DNA from: Sulfurovum sp. | Lineage (GTDB): Bacteria > Campylobacterota > Campylobacteria > Campylobacterales > Sulfurovaceae | NCBI GenBank assembly: GCA_027063305.1 | Contig: JAMORY010000026.1 | Coordinates: 1-35,036 of the forward strand | Reading direction: 5' to 3' | Length of the DNA: 35,036 nucleotides | The notes under the pieces: model-generated | Database searches by the model: none | Seen by the model: the letters and a program-made list of their open reading frames with translations, nothing else | Told to the model about the DNA's origin: nothing | Program-made: the position numbers and the translations under genes | Shown: positions 9,146 to 16,195 of the stretch, piece after piece | Layout: each line of letters opens with the position of its first letter | How positions within the stretch are numbered: position 1 is the first letter of the stretch

Positions 9146-10048
9146 GTGAAGAGATTCATCAAACTGATATTGACCCTCACCCTGATCGCTTCGACAATCT
9201 ACTTCGGTTACGAGAAGTACCGCCGTTACATCGACAATCCGTGGACACGGGACGGACAGGTCCGTACACAGGTCATTCAGGTCGCCCCGCGTGTAACTGG
9301 TATGGTCACCAAGATACACATCAAAGACAATCAGCACGTCAAAAAAGGCGACCTTCTCTTCGAGATCGACCCTTCCCAGTACGAACTGAAGGTCAAACAG
9401 GCGCAAGCACGCCTTAAACGAACGCTTGAAGCGGCAAAGGGTACGAAAATAGAGTATGAACGCGTCAAGAGCATCTACGCCAAAGACCGCGGTGCCGTTT
9501 CGCAAAAGGATCTTGTGCGCAACGAGACCAACTACTTCAAATCGCTTGCCGATATCGAATCTGCCACAGAAGCGCTCAATGCGGCAAAGCTCAACCTCTC
9601 CTATACCAAGGTCTATGCGGAGGTGGACGGTTATGTCTCCAACATCAACTTCCAGATAGGAACACAGGCTACTGCCAACAGACCCCTCTTGGCACTGGTC
9701 GACGAGCATAGCTTCTGGGTGTTCGGCTTCTTTAAAGAGAGCGCCATTCCCCATGTCAAGGTCGGAGACAAAGCGGTGGTGACACTGCTTGCCTACCCCG
9801 ATACCCCACTCAAAGGTACGGTCGAGTCGATCGCATGGGGTATCTCCCATACCGACGGCAACCCAGGAAGCAACCTGCTACCCAGTGTCAAACCGGTCTT
9901 TCAATGGATACGCCTTGCACAGCGCATCCCCGTACGTATCAAGCTCGACCCGTTACCCAAGAATATTAAACTACGCTTTGGACTGACCGCTTCGGTAATG
10001 ATCCTCGATCACGATACGAAAACAAAAAAGCCTAACATGGTACAATAG
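9146..10048 (+). CDS. HlyD/AaeA-family periplasmic efflux adaptor
   Basis: A 300-residue membrane-fusion protein with one N-terminal membrane anchor (~4-21), a biotinyl/lipoyl-like domain (VAPRVTGMVTKIHIKDNQ at ~47-64 and KKGDLLFEIDP), a short helical hairpin (~74-145) and a second lipoyl half plus beta-barrel (~150-275, including YTKVYAEVDGYVSNI and FKESAIPHVKVGDKAVV). Its length and the very short hairpin match AaeA/EmrA-like adaptors of FUSC pumps. The start is GTG, supported by AAAGGA upstream. It would connect the inner-membrane pump to the NodT channel. Confidence 0.88.
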   Translation: MKRFIKLILTLTLIASTIYFGYEKYRRYIDNPWTRDGQVRTQVIQVAPRVTGMVTKIHIKDNQHVKKGDLLFEIDPSQYELKVKQAQARLKRTLEAAKGTKIEYERVKSIYAKDRGAVSQKDLVRNETNYFKSLADIESATEALNAAKLNLSYTKVYAEVDGYVSNINFQIGTQATANRPLLALVDEHSFWVFGFFKESAIPHVKVGDKAVVTLLAYPDTPLKGTVESIAWGISHTDGNPGSNLLPSVKPVFQWIRLAQRIPVRIKLDPLPKNIKLRFGLTASVMILDHDTKTKKPNMVQ

Positions 10049-10073
10049 AGATATCTTCTTTCAAGGAGTTCAG

Positions 10074-10457
10074 ATGCAACACAGATGGTGCGCGATCATA
10101 CTTGTCCTGATGCTCATAGGCATTGGCGGATGTGCCTCACATGAGAACTTTGTCAAAACCTACAACAGTTGGGTCGGACATAACATTCATCACTTCACCG
10201 CACAATACGGCTACCCTGACACCACCTACACGCTCACTAACGGTCATACGGTCTATGTCTATGAAAAACAGGAGATCTACAGCACCCCGTCACTCTCTCC
10301 GGGCTTTGGATACTACGGTCACGGCGGATACTACGGAGGGCTCTCGGTAGCTTACGGCACAGATATCGACTATAAAAGCTGTAAGCTCTTCTTGGAGGTT
10401 GACAAAAAAGGCACCATCGTCAAATGGGGCTCCAGAGGCAACAGCTGTAATCTCTAA
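10074..10457 (+). CDS. small lipoprotein of unknown function
   Basis: A 127-residue predicted lipoprotein: hydrophobic signal (ILVLMLIGIGG) with a lipobox ending IGGC at ~18-21. The mature part has FVKTYNSWVGHNIHHF and QYGYPDTTYTLTNGHTVYVY, reminiscent of SmpA/OmlA-like small lipoproteins, then a Gly/Tyr-rich loop (GFGYYGHGGYYGG at ~83-95) and two cysteines in the last third. An AAGGAG site precedes the start and it lies 25 bases after the adaptor gene, so it is probably the last gene of the operon. Function is unknown. Confidence 0.75.
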   Translation: MQHRWCAIILVLMLIGIGGCASHENFVKTYNSWVGHNIHHFTAQYGYPDTTYTLTNGHTVYVYEKQEIYSTPSLSPGFGYYGHGGYYGGLSVAYGTDIDYKSCKLFLEVDKKGTIVKWGSRGNSCNL

Positions 10458-10492
10458 TGGCTTTTGGGCATGGTATTTTAATGAGGATAGGC

Positions 10493-10498
10493 TATAAT
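10493..10498 (+). promoter_or_regulatory. candidate -10 box before the hydrogenase protease gene
   Basis: A perfect TATAAT sits 25 bases upstream of the ATG at 10524 in a 66-base gap, followed by a GAGGGGAA ribosome binding site. This supports an independent transcript for the protease gene rather than readthrough from the efflux operon. Confidence 0.45.
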
Positions 10499-10523
10499 TT
10501 TCCATTTCATTCAAGAGGGGAAC

Positions 10524-11042
10524 ATGCTCATACTCGGCATAGGAAACGTACTTCAAAAAGATGATGGCATCGGCGTATATGCCGCAACCTACCTGCTACA
10601 CAACTACACCTTCACTCCCGAAGTGGAGATCATCAACGGCGGTGTCGAGGGTATCAACCTCTTTAGTGTCGTTGAACGAAGCAATAGACTCCTCATACTC
10701 GACTCCATCGAACTAAGCGACGAACCCGGCTCCATCTACCTCATCCCCTCCCATGAACTCAGCGGTCACGGACTCAACAGCGGCGGTGCGCACGAAATAG
10801 GCGTACTTCAGGTACTCGATATGCTCGAACTCCAAGGCAAACCGCTCCCCGAAGCAACAGTACTAGGCATCATCCCACACCATATTACCTTCGAGATGGC
10901 GCTGAGTGAAACCTTGAGGGAAGCATTTGAGGGATACATAAAGGTAGCTTTGAAGTTTTTGAGAGATTCGGGCATAGAAGTAATGCCCAATAAGAAAAAG
11001 ATCTCTTTAGAAGAGATCATTCATGATGTCAGACGGGTGTAG
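10524..11042 (+). CDS. [NiFe]-hydrogenase maturation protease (HyaD/HupD family)
   Basis: A 172-residue endopeptidase that in this family removes the C-terminal tail of the hydrogenase large subunit after nickel insertion. The N-terminal LGIGNVLQKDDGIGVYA, the segment LLILDSIE and the region AHEIGVLQVLDMLEL are all diagnostic. The three nickel-sensing ligands of E. coli HybD (acidic, Asp, His) correspond here to D14, D60 and H90. It stands on the opposite strand from, and converges with, the hyp genes: its stop is 3 bases from the end of the cytochrome c gene. Its substrate subunit is not in the window, so which hydrogenase it serves cannot be said. Gene symbol left empty because hyaD, hupD and hydD names depend on that partner. 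Confidence 0.92.
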   Translation: MLILGIGNVLQKDDGIGVYAATYLLHNYTFTPEVEIINGGVEGINLFSVVERSNRLLILDSIELSDEPGSIYLIPSHELSGHGLNSGGAHEIGVLQVLDMLELQGKPLPEATVLGIIPHHITFEMALSETLREAFEGYIKVALKFLRDSGIEVMPNKKKISLEEIIHDVRRV

Positions 11043-11045
11043 GGC

Positions 11046-11459
11046 TTAGAAGCCTCTCCCCTGCCCCATACCGCCGCCCATACCGCGACCTCTAAAGCCT
11101 TTGGGAGGGAAATTATCATACATCCATGAAGCGATGGTCTCAAGCTCTTGCGGTGTGACCGCACCTTTTTGTGAAGGCATCAGACCAAAACGCTGGATCT
11201 TCTGAGGCATACAGACGGCTTTACTCTTACTTGGTTCTTGCACATAATCGACAATGAACTTCACCGCATCGGCTTTGTTCGGATAGTTCATCTTCACATG
11301 GTTCATCACACCCATGATCGGAGGCGCGACAAGCGTACTCATATCTGAAGGCCTGCTTGTGACATGACACATCGAACACTTCGCATCGAATAGTGACGCT
11401 CCGTCACTTGCCATCAACATACCGCTTACACCGGCTAAGAGTAATATTTTCTTCAACAT
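11046..11459 (-). CDS. periplasmic monoheme cytochrome c
   Basis: A ~137-residue protein with a signal peptide (KKILLLAGVSGMLMA), one heme-binding motif CSMCH (~28-32) and downstream Met residues that could be the distal ligand (the FGLMPSQ stretch at ~93-99 is typical of class I cytochromes c). The C-terminus ends in an unusual Gly/Arg/Met tail (RGRGMGGGMGQGRGF). The ATG at 11459 has AGGA seven bases upstream and is preferred to a TTG two codons earlier. It is the last gene of the hyp-side minus-strand series; whether it acts with a hydrogenase is not shown. Confidence 0.85.
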   Translation of the reverse strand: MLKKILLLAGVSGMLMASDGASLFDAKCSMCHVTSRPSDMSTLVAPPIMGVMNHVKMNYPNKADAVKFIVDYVQEPSKSKAVCMPQKIQRFGLMPSQKGAVTPQELETIASWMYDNFPPKGFRGRGMGGGMGQGRGF

Positions 11460-11521
11460 ATTCAAATCCTTTATCTCATTTTTTTGTTTAGTATAACACC
11501 CTCATATGAACTTTGTATGAA

Positions 11522-12271
11522 CTACCCCTTGACCACGCTGGTCTCCCAGCCGTCATAACTGGCACCATGACTCTCAAGCAGGTCGATAAGCCACATGGTG
11601 ATCTCGTCAATCTCCGTATAGAAAGGTTTATCGATACGGTAGAAACTGAACCCTTTGACACCCTCTTCGTTCTCTATCTCTTCCAGTACGCCGAACCCCT
11701 CCGCTCCAAGCGCCTCTTTTACCGCTTCTAAGTTGGCATCACCGACCCAAAAGGCTTTATGCTCAATGGCTCTTGGTGTCTGAAGGGTATCTTCTTTGGC
11801 ACGCAGTTGGTCGCATACTTTATGGTTTTGAATGATCTGCCACTCTTTCGGGGTCGGGAAGAGCAGTTTTTTGTAGTAGTTCCACTCCTCATCGTTCTGG
11901 AAACCACTGGTGATCTCATAGTGTTCGAACTCATCGAGTGCGAAGTTGAGGAAATCCTGCCAGTTATAGGTAAACTGTAAATAGTAAAGGAATGTCACAT
12001 AACCGTCACTGATCACACGCCCTACATACTTCCCGATACGGAATTTGATCATCGAAGCCTCAAGCTTATCTTCCAAGAAACCGATCTCAGGCTGCTCCTC
12101 ATCACTAAGCAGACCATTCTCTTTTGGCTCTTGCAACTTCACCTTCACAAATGCGACGATAGGATAGACATACCGTAACGCCTCCACCTCCATAGAGATA
12201 CCCGCATTGAACAAAATGCTCGCCGGCTTCCCTTCCAAATTTTTCATATATAGTTCCCAATATTCCTGCAT
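11522..12271 (-). CDS. DUF695/RraB-like domain protein
   Basis: A 249-residue soluble protein. The first ~135 residues (starting QEYWELYMKNLEGKPASILFN, landmark EGKPASILFN at ~14-23, then KYVGRVISDGYVTFLYY) match the DUF695 family. The last ~100 (from FWVGDANLEAVKEAL to DLLESHGASYDGWETSV) resemble the RraB fold, a regulator-of-RNase-E-like domain ending in the YDGWE motif. DUF695-RraB fusions are known as uncharacterised proteins. It has an AGGAAG site and lies between cytochrome c and hypA on the same strand, unusual company for either domain. A role in hydrogenase maturation is not implied by sequence. Confidence 0.7.
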   Translation of the reverse strand: MQEYWELYMKNLEGKPASILFNAGISMEVEALRYVYPIVAFVKVKLQEPKENGLLSDEEQPEIGFLEDKLEASMIKFRIGKYVGRVISDGYVTFLYYLQFTYNWQDFLNFALDEFEHYEITSGFQNDEEWNYYKKLLFPTPKEWQIIQNHKVCDQLRAKEDTLQTPRAIEHKAFWVGDANLEAVKEALGAEGFGVLEEIENEEGVKGFSFYRIDKPFYTEIDEITMWLIDLLESHGASYDGWETSVVKG

Positions 12272-12340
12272 GATCTTCCTTTTATACTTTTTCTCTTAAG
12301 CCTTTCGGCAAATATTTTTTGTATGCAATTCTCTATTAAT

Positions 12341-12371
12341 GCTAGGCTGAAGCCCACCCTACATCGGTTCC
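12341..12371. repeat. possible degenerate REP
   Basis: In the gap upstream of the DUF695 gene a GGCTGAAGCC palindrome is followed by CCACCCTAC and GGTTCC, so that on the minus strand it has a GGAACC head before the palindrome, as in the REPs further along. The core differs (GGCTTCAGCC instead of GGGACTTTAGTCCC), so it may be an unrelated palindrome. Confidence 0.3.
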
Positions 12372-12409
12372 TCATTACTCATTCCTCACTCCTTATTTGA
12401 TGCAAAGCA

Positions 12410-12751
12410 TCACTCCATCTCAAGGCTCATCAGATACATATCTTCCCCATCAAGTACTTTGACCTTCAAACTCTCACATTTAGTACAGAAGTAGCGTACC
12501 TCATCGGTCTCGAAGACATGTCCGCACTCCCTGCATTCAAGCTTGAGCTTCTGCTCATTAATGACAAACTCCGCACCATCACACATGGTTCCCTCTTTAA
12601 AGGTATCGAACGCCACTTGCAGCAGATGTATCTCAATACCGCTCATCACACCTATCTTGCAGACTACTTTGGTGATCTTCTTCGCACCGTTCTGCTCGGC
12701 CACCTCTTCACACTGGTTCAGCAGTGCTTGGACTACGCTGTATTCATGCAT
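12410..12751 (-). CDS. hypA: hydrogenase nickel-incorporation protein HypA
   Basis: A 113-residue nickel metallochaperone starting MHEYSVVQALLNQCEE. The conserved N-terminal Met-His-Glu supplies the Ni ligand His2. The zinc domain is present as CRECGHVF...CTKCES (~73-92). Length matches the family (~113-118). It would deliver nickel with HypB to the hydrogenase large subunit. The 32-base gap to hypX contains a REP pair that also ends hypX. Confidence 0.95.
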   Translation of the reverse strand: MHEYSVVQALLNQCEEVAEQNGAKKITKVVCKIGVMSGIEIHLLQVAFDTFKEGTMCDGAEFVINEQKLKLECRECGHVFETDEVRYFCTKCESLKVKVLDGEDMYLMSLEME

Positions 12752-12771
12752 CTTCTTCCTTTTTTAATTTT

Positions 12772-12815
12772 GGAACCGGGACTTTAGTCCCGCACGCGAC
12801 TAAAGTCGCGACTCC
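12772..12815. repeat. REP inverted pair A (BIME-like), at the 3' end of hypX
   Basis: A 44-base element made of two head-to-head palindromes: GGAACC plus GGGACTTTAGTCCC, then, inverted, GGAGTC plus GCGACTTTAGTCGC. It supplies the last ~10 codons and the TAA of hypX. Same length and layout as pair B. Confidence 0.9.
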
Positions 12816-14469
12816 TATATCTTAATCTCTTGGGTGTCTCTCTTGGGCACACCTTATAGACAAACTCCAGACGCAGTTGATGGAAGGGGCTATCCTCCTC
12901 CCAGAACTCCGGGTACATCACCTCTATTTCCGCCTCTTTACACGCCTCGATACGCTCGGCATGCTCCTCTAGGAAATCCTGTTTCTCCCAAAGAAAATCA
13001 TCGTCTATCTTACTCAGCACATAGGCATGAAGCTTCTCTTCGTAGCCTTGCGTTTCAAATACCTCATCAAGCATGCCTATCTTTTTGGCATAAAGCGTTG
13101 AAAGAGGCAGACAATCATCCAAAAGCGCTTGGGCTCTCTCTTTACCTACCCGTTTGGGGAGCGAATAGGTATGATACTCGCTTCCGGTAAGCCCCAGTGT
13201 TTTATAGTGCGGGTTGAGCACCACGCCCTCGCGTCCCACCACATAATCACACGCTAGACCTAAAAAGACTCCGCCGGCACCCGCATTACGGTGAAACGAG
13301 GCGATGGTAATTACCTCTTCGGCAAACAAGATGGCACGTACCAGATCGTTCATCGCATTGATGTTCGCCCAGCCGTCCTCCCCTTGTTTTTGAGAGTCTT
13401 CAAGAATGTTCAGGTGGATTCCGTTGGAGAAGAAATCCTCCCCGCCCATCAGCACAAGCACTTCACACTCATTTTGCAGATACTCCACCGCGTACTTCAA
13501 CCGCACACACTGCGCCGCGCTCATCGCACCGTTGTGGAAGTTGAAGTGCAAGTAGGCGACTTCATCTTTTCTCTCCATCCACACTTCATGGAAAGTTTCA
13601 TAGCTTCTGTCAAAAATAAGCGGCAAACGCTCCTCTTTGACCCCTTGCATCCGCTCTTTGAGTACATAGGTGGCAGGCAGTTTGAACCTTCCGGGCTCTT
13701 TAAGGTGGCTTATCCACACTGCACCATCTATGGTTTTTATACAGATCGCACCGTCTCGTTTTGCCAAAACCGTTTTAGGAATCGGGACTTCAGTCCCGCG
13801 CGCGACTAAAGTCGCGTCTCCAAACTTCTCCTCTCTCCATGCACCGTAAAGATAACACGGCACCCCCAGTATCTCATCAAGCACACCCGGATGCGAATCG
13901 GAGAAGTATATCTTTTCAACGATCGTCTGCGTATCGTCACTCTCCCAATCGATCGCACGCTCCTTTTGTGTGAACTGATGGTGTAACGGGTTGAGCAACT
14001 GCGGCTGGCATATCTCTTTTTCATAATGCATAAAGAATTGATCTAACGCTTGCAGTGATGCATGAAGCACCTCTTGACGGTAGAGTGACGCTTTGTAGGT
14101 ATCTCTGACAAAAAAATGCTGCTCGGCATAGATGTCACCCCCGTCATACGCCTCATTGGCACGCAGTATCACCACGCCCCACTCTTTTGTCCGGCTTTTA
14201 AGTGCATGCTCTAAGGCATGTGGTCCTCTATCTCCCTTGGGACCGGGGTGAAAAATAAAAGTCGGATAGTTCTCATAGATACTCGGCGGCAGATAGGCCT
14301 TGAGGAACGGACAGAGTATCAGTTCGGGCGCAAACGCTTCTATCTCTTCGAGCATTTGACTCTCACTAATGGCATACGCCACCACCACCTCGTCACCACG
14401 ATCTTTAAGCCTTGTGTAGACGGCTTGGGTTAGAGAGTTGAAGGTGGTGACAAGAAGCAAGATTCTCAT
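12784..14469 (-). CDS. hypX: HypX: formyl-transferase/crotonase fusion for CO supply to [NiFe] hydrogenase
   Basis: A 561-residue two-domain protein. Residues 1-~270 resemble methionyl-tRNA formyltransferase/10-formyl-THF enzymes (APELILCPFLKAYLP, FIFHPGPKGDRGPHALEHAL at ~71-90, YDGGDIYAEQ). Residues ~290-540 are an enoyl-CoA hydratase fold (LVLMGGEDFFSNGIHLN, FHRNAGAGGVFLGLACDYVV, cited as short landmarks). In Ralstonia and Aquifex, HypX turns the formyl group of N10-formyl-THF into the CO ligand of the active site, which allows maturation with oxygen present. Two anomalies: residues ~217-231 (GDATLVARGTEVPIP) are encoded by a REP pair, and the final ~10 residues and stop by another. The start overlaps the RAYT stop as ATGA, with GGAG seven bases upstream. 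Confidence 0.9.
   Translation of the reverse strand: MRILLLVTTFNSLTQAVYTRLKDRGDEVVVAYAISESQMLEEIEAFAPELILCPFLKAYLPPSIYENYPTFIFHPGPKGDRGPHALEHALKSRTKEWGVVILRANEAYDGGDIYAEQHFFVRDTYKASLYRQEVLHASLQALDQFFMHYEKEICQPQLLNPLHHQFTQKERAIDWESDDTQTIVEKIYFSDSHPGVLDEILGVPCYLYGAWREEKFGDATLVARGTEVPIPKTVLAKRDGAICIKTIDGAVWISHLKEPGRFKLPATYVLKERMQGVKEERLPLIFDRSYETFHEVWMERKDEVAYLHFNFHNGAMSAAQCVRLKYAVEYLQNECEVLVLMGGEDFFSNGIHLNILEDSQKQGEDGWANINAMNDLVRAILFAEEVITIASFHRNAGAGGVFLGLACDYVVGREGVVLNPHYKTLGLTGSEYHTYSLPKRVGKERAQALLDDCLPLSTLYAKKIGMLDEVFETQGYEEKLHAYVLSKIDDDFLWEKQDFLEEHAERIEACKEAEIEVMYPEFWEEDSPFHQLRLEFVYKVCPRETPKRLRYRSRDFSRVRD
13778..13821. repeat. REP inverted pair B inside hypX
   Basis: A 44-base element: GGAATC plus GGGACTTCAGTCCC, then inverted GGAGAC plus GCGACTTTAGTCGC. 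It lies within the coding sequence of hypX (residues ~217-231) and is read through without a stop or frameshift. The core carries the variant ACTTCAGT, as in pair F. Confidence 0.9.
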
Positions 14470-15014
14470 TCAAATACTCCATAAAAGCGTTTTTCTGTTT
14501 CAGTTTTATTTTTGCATATCTCGGGACTAAAGTCCCGTTTCATGATTTTTTTGGGATTGTTTTTAATATATTCATATACTATTTGAAAATGCTTTTCATT
14601 CCTTATACCTCTATCAAAATAATCTCTTGCCCAAAACCTTCCACTGCTATTTAAAAGTTTATTGATCTCTTTGGCACTTGCACCCTTAAGTTTTTTCATC
14701 ACACTATCAAGACTTTCAAAAGGTTTTATCAGTAAATGTACATGGTTAGGCATAATGGCAAATGCAATAAGCTTATAGAGATCATTATGTTTCGATCGAA
14801 TAAAGTGAAAAAGATAATCAAGTATTTCACCTTCAAGGTATGCACCTTTTAACGAGCTATCTAAATACGTATCAATAGCCAACTGCTTTTTTCTTTCGTC
14901 CATTCTGGAACCATATAACGCAAGAAGATAATCATCTACACTGTCATACGTTCTAAAGGTAATAAACTGATAGTACCCTTCAATATCGATATGAGGTAAA
15001 TGATTATATTTCAT
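14466..15014 (-). CDS. REP-associated tyrosine transposase (RAYT)
   Basis: A 182-residue Y1/IS200-IS605-like HUH enzyme of the RAYT type. Diagnostic are IAFAIMPNHVHLLIKP (HVH metal-binding motif at ~91-93), FWARDYFDRGIRNEKHF (~127-143) and YEYIKNNPKK with the candidate catalytic Tyr (~148). RAYTs nick DNA at short palindromic REPs and are thought to spread them. The same palindromes lie all around this gene, including one in its own C-terminal codons (KRDFSPE, ~159-165). There is no flanking IS structure. It is on the same strand as the hyp genes, has GGAGAAATT before its ATG, and its TGA overlaps the hypX start, so it is transcribed within the operon. Confidence 0.92.
   Translation of the reverse strand: MKYNHLPHIDIEGYYQFITFRTYDSVDDYLLALYGSRMDERKKQLAIDTYLDSSLKGAYLEGEILDYLFHFIRSKHNDLYKLIAFAIMPNHVHLLIKPFESLDSVMKKLKGASAKEINKLLNSSGRFWARDYFDRGIRNEKHFQIVYEYIKNNPKKIMKRDFSPEICKNKTETEKRFYGVFE
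14522..14537. repeat. solo REP C inside the RAYT gene
   Basis: The perfect palindrome CGGGACTAAAGTCCCG stands alone, without a recognisable GGAATC head, inside the 3' coding part of the RAYT gene. It encodes Lys-Arg-Asp-Phe-Ser-Pro-Glu together with neighbouring bases. Confidence 0.85.
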
Positions 15015-15035
15015 CTAATTTCTCCATACAAATGA

Positions 15036-15107
15036 GGAATCGGGACTTTAGTCCCGCCCTCCTACTTTCGATCAGCTTTAATCTTGCGGGACTAAAGTCC
15101 CGATTCC
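15036..15107. repeat. REP inverted pair D between RAYT and hypE
   Basis: Head GGAATC and core GGGACTTTAGTCCC, a ~30-base spacer, then a perfect inverted copy ending GATTCC. It occupies most of the 97-base gap between hypE and the RAYT gene and can fold into one long stem or two hairpins. Confidence 0.92.
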
Positions 15108-15111
15108 TTGG

Positions 15112-16107
15112 TTAACAGATCCTCGGCAAAAGCTCACCCGTAGGCAGGTCCAGAAAGCGTTTGGTTCCCCATGAGGAGTTGAGTATCACCTTACCATCAT
15201 GCTGGTGTGTGACCGTACCGATGAGGGTGGCACTCTCATGAGTCTGTTGCAGTACCTCCAGGGCTTTGACCTCATCGGCTTTGGCTACGGCAAGTACGAA
15301 GGTGCCTTCATTTGCCAGATTGACCGCTTCAAACCCAAGCATTTCACAAATGCCTTTAACCTCTTCTTGGACAGGTATCTTCTCCTCTTCTATCTCGACA
15401 CAGACACTTGACGCCTTCGCCCACTCATTGAGCACTGCCGCCACCCCGCCACGTGTCGCATCACGCATCGCTACAATGTCTATGTCTGCATCGATCAGCG
15501 CTTTAACCTGTGGGTAGAGTGACGCACAATCAGTTTGAAGTGTACTCTCCAAAGTAATACCCTCACGCGCCGCAAAGATGGTCGCACCATGCGCACCCAC
15601 ATCACGGCTGACCAAGATGCTCATCCCCTCTTGCAGGTTGTGTGAGGAGATGCCTTTTTGCTCTATCTCTCCAATACCGGTAGTGTTGATGAAGAGCTTA
15701 TCGACCGAGCCTTTGGGAACGACTTTGGTATCACCGCTGACCACCACCGCACCGTTAACCTCCAGCTCTTTCTTCATCGAACGGACGATCTTCTCAAGCT
15801 CACGGGTCGAGAACCCCTCTTCAATGATGACCGAGCAGGTCAGGAATTTCGGCTTTGCCCCCATCATCGCAAGGTCATTACAGGTACCACAAACCGCCAG
15901 CTTCCCGATGTCTCCACCGGGGAAAAAGAGCGGTGAGACGGTAAAGGAGTCGGTAGTCATGGCAACCTCACCTGCTACCTGTAAAACCGCCGCATCTTCG
16001 CTGCGCTCTAAAATGTCGTTTTTAAAGTGCTTGTAAAAGATGTTCTTGATCAGTTCATTGTTCTCTTCGCCACCGTTTCCGTGGGCTATGGTAATGGTTT
16101 TGTTCAT
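15112..16107 (-). CDS. hypE: hydrogenase maturation protein HypE
   Basis: A 331-residue PurM/AIR-synthetase-like ATPase that dehydrates the thiocarboxamide on its C-terminal Cys to the cyanide donor. It begins TITIAHGNGGEENNELI, has the ATP-binding region MTTDSFTVSPLFFPGGDIG (landmark TTDSFTVSPLFFPGG at ~52-66), GDTKVVPKG, and the required C-terminus ending PRIC with Cys331 as last residue. Length is normal. An AGGAAATGAT sequence precedes the ATG. It partners HypF, whose gene is not in this window. Confidence 0.96.
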   Translation of the reverse strand: MNKTITIAHGNGGEENNELIKNIFYKHFKNDILERSEDAAVLQVAGEVAMTTDSFTVSPLFFPGGDIGKLAVCGTCNDLAMMGAKPKFLTCSVIIEEGFSTRELEKIVRSMKKELEVNGAVVVSGDTKVVPKGSVDKLFINTTGIGEIEQKGISSHNLQEGMSILVSRDVGAHGATIFAAREGITLESTLQTDCASLYPQVKALIDADIDIVAMRDATRGGVAAVLNEWAKASSVCVEIEEEKIPVQEEVKGICEMLGFEAVNLANEGTFVLAVAKADEVKALEVLQQTHESATLIGTVTHQHDGKVILNSSWGTKRFLDLPTGELLPRIC

Positions 16108-16125
16108 ATCATTTCCTCAAATTCA

Positions 16126-16193
16126 GGAATCGGGACTTTAGTCCCGTCCCAAGTTTTATATCCTACTTTATGCAGGACTAAAGTCCCGGTTCC
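16126..16193. repeat. REP inverted pair E between hypE and hypD
   Basis: GGAATC plus GGGACTTTAGTCCC, ~25-base spacer, then an inverted copy (AGGACTAAAGTCCC with a GGTTCC tail, one arm mismatch). It fills nearly all of the 88-base gap between hypD and hypE. Confidence 0.9.
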
Positions 16194-16195
16194 TA

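Noticed and set aside
9068-9850. Long minus-strand frame (260 codons) over the HlyD adaptor gene
   Set aside because: It is antisense to a clear HlyD-family protein, has no ribosome site, and its peptide has no recognisable family.
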